Below, one piece after another: positions 19,230-25,008 of a DNA stretch of 25,008 nt. The translations under genes and the position numbers were made by a program. This DNA comes from Chara braunii (lineage: Eukaryota; Streptophyta; Charophyceae; Charales; Characeae): the NCBI GenBank assembly GCA_003427395.1, contig BFEA01000146.1, positions 245,575-270,582 on the forward strand. The letters run 5' to 3'. The notes beneath the pieces are model-generated. The model searched no databases. It saw only the letters and a program-made list of their open reading frames with translations, and was not told the DNA's origin. The number at the start of each line of letters is the position of its first letter. The stretch's first letter is position 1.

Positions 19230-19795
19230 ACATTGGGCCAGCGAGCCAATGAGAAGACGGCAAACACTTGGAGCCTGGAGGCTCCCTGGACGTGCCCAAC
19301 CAGAAAGGGCACAGGCCCCCAACTGTCAGGCAGGGCCTTGACGCAGACACTGGGGCCCGACTGGAAGCTACTGGAAGCTTCCTCAGCCAGGCCCTCGCAG
19401 CCAAAGCGAGGCCGCGACTTCCATATAGGGAGGCGCATGAGTGGGTGGTCAAGGACTGATGAGGGGGGGAGTGAGAACAAACCTGGTGTATGTGGGAGGT
19501 CGGCATTGGTGTTGATGCCATGTACATTGGTCTTCAACGTCGGAGTGATCCTGTTGCAAGGCTTTTAGGCTGAGTAGAGTAGGCTGGGCGCTCGGTGCCA
19601 GACAGAGATGAGCGATATTGGATACTGTGTTGGTGGGGCCTGAGGGCGATAACGTTGGCACACGAGTTCACTGTGTTGCTCTTATTTGGATGGAATCTTG
19701 GTGCATTTGAGCTCTCTTCTTGGTACATGACTATCTGGACATCTGTGTGATTTTGCAACTTGGTTTTCTGTCTATCACTCTCGCTAATATTCCTT
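19230..19795. repeat. Dispersed repeat, copy B (compare 4940-5650)
   Basis: Same orientation and block order as copy A, with the best match at 19610-19790. No terminal repeats or coding region were recognised, so the element class is unknown. Confidence 0.6.
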
Positions 19796-21175
19796 GCAAT
19801 TTTTGTATCGGAGCTGGTTCGAGATCGCCATTTCTTGGCGCTGGTGGCATTGTTACTTGGTGCGGTGCGCTGACGATGTTTCTATGCAGTAAGGATACAG
19901 TGGCGCTGGCATGAACAACCACTCCCGGGTAGAGGGGAGTTGGCCGGAAGGCTGTGGTACAGTGTGGGAGCTGTGGCGACAGCGGATGTATGTGTGATGA
20001 TGAGAGCATTCTGATGTGGCATTTTGGCTGAGGTGGCACTGCATTGCATTGTGGGTGGCACCGAGGCTACGACCGGTCATCGAAATGCACGTCGACGGCT
20101 CAATTGGTGAGAAATCTGTGGTTGGGGAATCTATCTTCAGGTACGTTGTTCCCTTACCTTATCTTCCGTCTCATCTTCTCTTACCGTGAGGAAGTAAGTC
20201 CAACTTGAGTGTCCTCTTTTGGTTAGGGGTCGTGTGCGCTCTACCTTGAGAGTCAACATTTTTCCTGGTGGCGCATCTGGTAGGAGAGGGCGGTGTCTCT
20301 GAAGGGCCCTGGTCAAAGCACGGGTCACGGTCACCACGCCAATCCATGGGAGTAGTACACGCAGGCCATGCTGCTTTGTCCTTCGAGCTCTTTGCTGGGC
20401 CAATAGGGGGAACATGGACTGACCAGTGCTAAGCAAGACGCTTACCAGACCGTCTATAAATATATCTGGCAGGGATCTGTTTTGAATGCTGGCTGTGATC
20501 ATCGTCCAATCTGCGATGTTAAATTATTCCTGAGGACCTTGGGGACTGTCCTTAAATTGCCTCTTGATCAGCCAGATCAGTCGGATGGAAGGCTCGTTGC
20601 ACACGAGGATAAACAAAGGGCGGTGTTGGTCATAAGCGAGTTACTGGGCACAGGGGTGGGCCGTTAATGCACACCTTAGACACGGCTGCTTGATGATGCG
20701 GACAGGCACGTTGGATACAGGAGAAGGAAGGTTCCAATTGGTGCTCAACTACAACGACAATCATTTCCATTGCGCATACATATGTGCACACAATTTATTT
20801 TTATTTTGATTAGTTGGTGGACAGACTGCCTAGATTTGAACTGTAGTGTTCTACCATTGCCAGTTCTGTTCGATGCCGCTGTGAGTGAAACTGATCGAAG
20901 TAGGATTAGATCATGTGCTCAGTCCGTGTATGTGTTGTTGATACCGCTTGAACGGTAGCCTAGGTGACTTGCCGGATATTAATTTATTTTTATTTATTTT
21001 TTAACCCGGTCAGCCACATGCTGTGGTAGGCCCCGGTGAGGGCACTAGTGCAGACAGCGTCTGCCTAGCTGATGAGTGGACCAGACAGTGGATAGGATAG
21101 ATCTGTAGGAAGGACGGTGACACCTCCACACATAAGAAAGGCCATTGAACTCCAGCAAGTTGATCCGCTTACGGT
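19796..21175. other. Stretch without a confident gene
   Basis: A - strand frame at 20137-20502 (121 codons, with LPDAPPGKMLTLKVERTRPL) could be a LINE fragment, since its VVTVTRA stretch loosely resembles part of the remnant near 2900; this is weak. A T/A-rich run lies at 20982-21003. The 5' LTR and primer-binding site of the Ty3 element should lie here, but I could not identify them. Confidence 0.4.
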
Positions 21176-22113
21176 TAGAGAAGGAACTTAGAGAAGCCAC
21201 CGAAAGAGATAGAAATTAGAAATAGGAAAGCCAATAGGAGGGCAGACAAAGCTGCTGTAGAAGGGTTAGATGACGACGTCCTTGATGACACAAGGAAAGT
21301 CCTGAAGGCGGCTCTCCTGTCCATGCATGCTTACATGGACAGCAAACTGCATGCTATCCAGGATACCCTTGACCAGATACTGAGTGCCATGCAGGGGATT
21401 GGAAGGGCTTTCACATCTCCAACAGGCGGCCCCGGTTTCCGGCCCCCAGCTTTTCCATCACCGATCTCTTCACCGGTGATGACAGGTCCCTCTATGTCTC
21501 AGTTTAGCAATTCACCAAGCGGCACTTCAGCAGCAGCAGCACAAACTGCTGCTGCTTCATCTTCAGGTCCAGCGGCTGGCGCTACACAGCAGCCGGTCCC
21601 ACCAGTAGGACAACAGTACTCCAAGATTTCACTGAAACCACCCTCAACCTTGTCGGGTGATAAGAAGGATTCGACACTTGGTTGAGAACGGTGCCATTGT
21701 GGGTGAGGGCGAAGAGGACGCTGCTCTAGGAAGAGGTGATCCCTGCCGCCTCGTATCTTGAATGATTGGCAGCCCGATGGCTAGATGAATTGGTAGCCCC
21801 GAAAGGGTTCGGCAGGTGAATGAGCGATTGGGCTAAGACCCATACTTTAGAGAGCTTCATGGAGTCGGTAGAAACGAGATGGCACAACCCTCAGCAGGCC
21901 CAGCAGGCCACTGGTGCGTTGACCCAGCTCGATACTAAAGAGTACAAGTGTGCTCGTGAACTTACCTCTGCCTTGGAGCGTCTCATTGTCGTCCCCGACA
22001 TACGTTACGGTCCACAGGTCTTAATGACCATGTTCTTAATATGTCTTCCCATAGACGTCAAGAACTTGCTAGTGGACGAGGCCAACATCAAATATCACGC
22101 TCTGGACTCTTAG
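21176..22113 (+). pseudogene. gag: gag capsid region of the Ty3/gypsy element (broken)
   Basis: Gag builds the virus-like particle. A frame is open from about 21179, with an ATG at 21323, through an N-terminal helical segment (MDSKLHAIQDTLDQILSAMQ) and a Pro/Ser/Ala-rich stretch to SLKPPSTLSGDKKD. A frameshift near 21672 moves the reading to DTWLRTVPLWVRAKR, typical of Ty3 gag (WL-x-T). Stops then interrupt at about 21727, 21763 and 21817, before the conserved capsid part (SFMESVETRWHNPQQAQQA) that runs to 22113. The stops are of types reachable by C-to-T change. Confidence 0.75.
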
Positions 22114-22692
22114 CAATAAGGCCTTAGATTTAGAGGCCAGGCTAGGAGGAGCCGAACAGCCCTCGATGGATGAGAGAAAGAAGAAGAGTCCACAAGAGTG
22201 GAAGACAAAGGATAGTCGATTGATGATGGTTGACTCCGACGCAAGTCAAACCAAGATCGACGATGTTTCCAACCTTGTGGACGAAACAAAGTTTGGGAGT
22301 GAGGATAGTGTTGAGGGTAGCAACCTCTTTTCAACTGGCTGCGGCAAGGGCGGTCAACAGAAGAGTCAGGGGAAGACCCAAAACTCAAACAAGATTCCAA
22401 CTTGGGTGAGGGCGGGTATGGATTAAGATGTGTGGCGAGATCGTTATTCGCGAGGAGCTTGCATAAACTGCGGCGAGTACGACCATCAATAACTTAGGTG
22501 CAAGAATGCGAGGGTATTGCAACAGATACCTCCTAAAGGTGGTCTTGGGTACGGCCATCAACAACTTAGGTGCAAGAACGCGAAGGTATCGCAGCAGATA
22601 CCTCCTAAAGGTGGTTTTGGGAATTCTTCTTCCCAAGGTGGGACTTCTACGAGCTCCAGTTCGAGAGACACATCGGGCCAGTGGAAGTTGTA
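22114..22692 (+). pseudogene. gag: gag nucleocapsid region with a partly duplicated zinc knuckle
   Basis: After a Lys/Asp-rich linker (22166-22426) the frame reads CINCGEYDHQ, a stop, then LRC: a CCHC zinc knuckle C-x2-C-x4-H-x4-C, the RNA-binding module of nucleocapsid, with a TAA inside it at about 22491. A 72-bp duplication repeats the H-x4-C half, where the corresponding codon is CAA. A Ser/Gly-rich tail ends at a stop at about 22690. Confidence 0.75.
22483..22626. repeat. 72-bp tandem duplication in the nucleocapsid region
   Basis: Copies 22483-22554 and 22555-22626 share 'ccatcaa-aacttaggtgcaa' and 'cagatacctcctaaaggtgg'. The length is a multiple of three, so the frame is preserved. 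Confidence 0.95.
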
Positions 22693-23230
22693 GCTGCTTC
22701 TACTCTTGATGATGTGGGCGATGTACCCTCCCCACTTCAAGAGTTGGCCGAAGCTCTTGACTCTTTCGTCAATCCACAGATGCATCCTGGCCCAACGATA
22801 CTCTATTTGTTGGATGTGTCTGAGGCCTTAGAGGACCTAGAGAGTGAGTGGTCGGCAAGGGACCCTCGTGAGTCCTGGGTTGCACTAAGTAGTGGTCCTA
22901 GAGGGGAGCATTTCGTAGTGGAAGTCGGTGTAGGTGGCTGCAAGTGTGGTGCCTACGTAGACATCGGCTTCACATGGAACTTCATAAGTCGCGACTGCGG
23001 CTAAAGGACCGGGTGCAAGGCCAGAGTAGACCAATAGCATCTACTTTGCCCAACAAAGAGCGCATGTTGGTAGAGGACAATGTCAGGGACGTGGTTTGCA
23101 CCTTCTCTTATGGAGGTGGGGAACTTGATCATTAGATTTCGTTCCTAGTCAGCGACGACTTGCCATTTGACATGTTCTTAGGTATGTACTACCTAGAGGT
23201 TGCCAAGCCCCAGTTTGATTGGGACAAGAA
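22681..23230 (+). pseudogene. pol: Retroviral-type aspartic protease region (degenerate active site)
   Basis: The protease cuts the polyprotein. The frame at 22681-23004 reaches YVDIGFTWNFIS (codons from 22954), aligned with the family's LVDTGA-x-HNFIS. The catalytic D is present (22960-22962) but the T/S of D-T/S-G is isoleucine. A frameshift near 22990 follows, and a stop near 23135 precedes the C-terminal part, DDLPFDMFLGMYYLEVAKPQ, which matches the LPFD-x-ILGM-x-WL signature of Ty3 proteases. Confidence 0.8.
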
Positions 23231-23546
23231 AGTGCTAAAGCACGAGTTGCCTAATGAGAGAACCGTTAGACTAGCTAAGTACAAGGCTAGCAGGTTAGTG
23301 TACTCCTATGTGTGCTTGTGTGCACCGTCGTTTTATAACTGCTATAAACAAAACCAAGATGAGGGTATGTACTTGGTGTTCGTCTCTAAAAAAGGGGAGG
23401 CTGTTAAATCACCCCCGGAGATAGAATCCATCGTCGCTAAGTACCCCAAACTGTTTGAGGAGCCACGAGGCGTGGATAGGGGGGTTGTCCATGCCATAGA
23501 GATAATCTCGAGTAGCAAATTACCTAAAGTACAAATCTATAGGATG

Positions 23547-23554
23547 ACACCGAC
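23547..23554. repeat. Left target-site duplication
   Basis: 'acaccgac' directly precedes the inserted element. The preceding g also matches on the right, so the duplication could be counted as nine bases. Confidence 0.9.
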
Positions 23555-24122
23555 CTATGTAACCGTTTGAACGAGGTGAACGCGCGTTCGCGTTCAAATG
23601 TGCGTTTGAATGCGGATTGCGCGTTCGCGTTCAAAAAATGAACGGCGTTCAATTTTTATTATTATTATTTTTTTTCAAAAAATATTTTCGATGCCTAAAA
23701 ATATTTGTTTTTTTCTGACTTTGTTTTTTTGTGAGTTCTATATGATGTGGGCTACATGTCTGTAAATTTTGGAGTCATTTTGCCAAGGGAATAAAAAATG
23801 AAAAATCGCCAAAGATGGCGGTGTCAAATCATGTTCGCCCACTAATTTCAATTCTTTTTTTACTTTTTTCTATTTTCTGTTCTCTATTTTTATTTCGAAT
23901 TTGATAGCGAATTTGGATGTGATTCTCAGGCAAAAGTTTTTTATTTTATTTTTCTTCATAACATTTTTTTTTTTCGGAATTTTTAGAGAACTTTTTTTTT
24001 TTTTTTTTTTTTTTTCCTGCGCGGAATTGAACGTTGCGTTCGGTCGCGTTCACTGAACGCGCGTTCATTCCGTTCAATTTCTTAACGGAAAACCCGCGTT
24101 CAATGAACGCACGGTAACATAG
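23555..24122. mobile_element. 568-bp hAT-like non-autonomous transposon inside the RT
   Basis: The ends are CTATGTAACCGT and ACGGTAACATAG, inverted repeats of 12 bases with one mismatch. Both are flanked by 'acaccgac'. An 8-bp duplication is typical of hAT transposons; a nine-base reading would fit Mutator-like elements. Both end regions (about 100 bases each) are dense in GCGTTC/GAACGC hexamers, about six per side in mixed orientation, like subterminal transposase-binding motifs. The middle is T- and A-rich and has no transposase, so the element would depend on one supplied elsewhere. Confidence 0.88.
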
Positions 24123-24130
24123 ACACCGAC
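24123..24130. repeat. Right target-site duplication
   Basis: 'acaccgac' directly follows the element; the RT sequence resumes here in the frame it had at 23554. Confidence 0.9.
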
Positions 24131-24753
24131 TGAGTTAGACGAACTTCGGCGGCAACTGAAAGAGCTTACAAAAAAGGGTTGGATACGGCTTAGCACCTCC
24201 CCCTTCGGCTCACCCGTCTTATTTATACCGAAGAAGGGGGGATCATTGAGGATGTGCATTGATTATAGAGGCCTCAATGCCACTACAGTTAAAAACGCGG
24301 AGCCTTTGCCGCGCATCGACAACCTATTGGATAGGGTGCAGGGGTGTAAAGTACTTCACCAAGACTTAACATCCGTCTACCATCAGATTGCTACTAGACT
24401 AGGGGAAAACCGCTTTTCAGGCCAGGTAGGGTTTGTACGAGTTTATGGCAATGCCCTTTGGCCTATGCAATGCGCCGGGTACGCCGGGTACATTCCAGCA
24501 GGCCATGAATAGGATATTCCATAACTACTTGGATAAGTTTATCGTAGTGTACCTTGACGACATTCTTATCTTCAGTAGAACTGTTGAGGATGTAGAAAAA
24601 GTACTTTCACTCCAACAACAACACAAGTATAAGATAAATTTAGAGAAATGCAAGTTTGGATGCACTAGAATCTTCTACTTGGGTCATGAGGTATCCGCGG
24701 AGGGGATTAGGCCCAAAGATGCAAAGGTGGCTAGTACGTTGTTGGCCTTCTGA

Positions 24754-25008
24754 CTGATCTTACATGTCGTGACATGCCATGGGAATGGACAAATGAATGC
24801 GAGGCTGCTTTCAAAAGATTGAAGCATGCCCTCATGCATCATGAGGTTCTCATGGTTCCCGATCCTCAGAGGCCATTCGTTGTGACCATTGACGCAAGCC
24901 AGTATGGCATTCGCACAGTGCTGGCCCAACAAGAAGGGAAGAAGCTGAGGCCGATCGAGTACATGAGCAAGAAGATGCCATCAAAGAAGTTGGTGAAGTC
25001 CACCTACG
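24754..25008 (+). pseudogene. pol: RNase H domain (start), cut by the window edge
   Basis: RNase H degrades the RNA strand during reverse transcription. The frame is open to the end of the window: LTDLTCRDMPWEWTNECEAA, then AFKRLK, VPDPQRPFVVTIDASQYGI (TIDAS holds a catalytic aspartate), LRPIEYMSKKMP and KSTY. These are the usual Ty3 RT-to-RNase H landmarks. It directly follows the RT stop with about 40 residues of the connecting region missing, and in a different frame, so a deletion joined them. Confidence 0.85.

Larger units (their letters stand above)
23231..24753 (+). pseudogene. pol: Reverse transcriptase domain, interrupted by a transposon and a frameshift
   Basis: RT copies element RNA into DNA. 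The part before the insertion ends in RMTPT-type sequence at 23554. The part after it (from 24131) gives [20 protein letters not shown], then [13 protein letters not shown] (the CVDYR motif), [10 protein letters not shown] (normally DLKSGYHQI; the glycine is valine here), and after a one-base frameshift near 24430, [12 protein letters not shown] and VVYLDDILIFS, with both catalytic aspartates at 24556-24561. FYLGHEVSAEGIRPKD follows, and the frame stops at 24753. A 9-bp duplication (24474-24491) adds three residues in the NAP-x-FQ motif. Confidence 0.92.
21176..25008 (+). mobile_element. Decayed Ty3/gypsy LTR retrotransposon, right end cut by the window
   Basis: The order gag - zinc knuckle - protease - reverse transcriptase - RNase H on one strand is that of Ty3/gypsy elements. 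The copy is non-functional as it stands: in-frame stops, at least three frameshifts, a degenerate protease active site, a deletion between RT and RNase H, and an inserted transposon. No LTR or integrase lies inside the window; integrase and the 3' LTR would follow to the right. Confidence 0.9.

Noticed and set aside
20980-21080. Possible 5' LTR edge and primer-binding site ('tggtaggccccggtgaggg')
   Set aside because: It does not match a tRNA 3' end that I recognise, and no partner LTR is in the window.

Overview
The window is nuclear DNA of a eukaryote with large introns and many repeats. The evidence is one gene on the + strand whose exons join in phase at ordinary GT-AG sites, long (GA)n and (GT)n tracts, degenerate LINE and Ty3/gypsy elements, small inverted-repeat transposons, and assembly gaps (N at 1440, 1447 and 12073-12443). 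A plant or streptophyte-alga genome such as a charophyte would fit; that is inference, and the sequence does not name the organism.

Layout. 1-4092: a GA microsatellite, sequence without a recognisable gene, a decayed LINE remnant on the - strand (about 1750-3330, with a legible zf-RVT zinc motif) and an imperfect inverted repeat (3434-3670). 4093 to about 17100: exons of one + strand gene whose upstream part is probably outside the window. The exons, in order, are 4093-4246, 5997-6641, 7061-7080 (a 20-nt microexon), 8879-8920, 9933-10167, 10927-11026, 16218-16315, 16509-16702 and possibly one from 17016. The 5997-6641 exon resembles the MHD2 part of the Munc13/UNC13 MUN domain. The next three exons assemble a GRAM (PH-like, lipid-binding) domain. 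The product would be a MUN-GRAM protein, presumably acting in membrane tethering or exocytosis. Its introns hold MITE-like elements with TTAA flanks (9051-9223, 14396-14597), a 74-bp duplication across a splice donor, a 2.3-kb purine-rich minisatellite block (about 11460-13760) and a 200-bp tandem duplication.

17100-21170: no confident gene. It holds homopolymer-rich sequence, a solo MITE end (18610), a tRNA-like SINE remnant on the - strand (about 18770-18845), and a second copy of a repeat also present in the first intron (19230-19795 versus 4940-5650).

21176-25008: a decayed Ty3/gypsy retrotransposon, + strand, running off the right edge: gag, zinc knuckle, aspartic protease, reverse transcriptase, start of RNase H. 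It carries stops, frameshifts, a degenerate protease active site and a deletion between RT and RNase H. A 568-bp inverted-repeat element with 8-bp target duplications (23555-24122, hAT-like) sits inside the RT; removing it together with one duplication leaves the RT frame continuous across the junction.

I found no discrete new multi-gene system. The most informative items are the MUN-GRAM gene with its microexon, the nested hAT-like element, the TTAA MITE family, and the purine-rich sense strand of the large intron.
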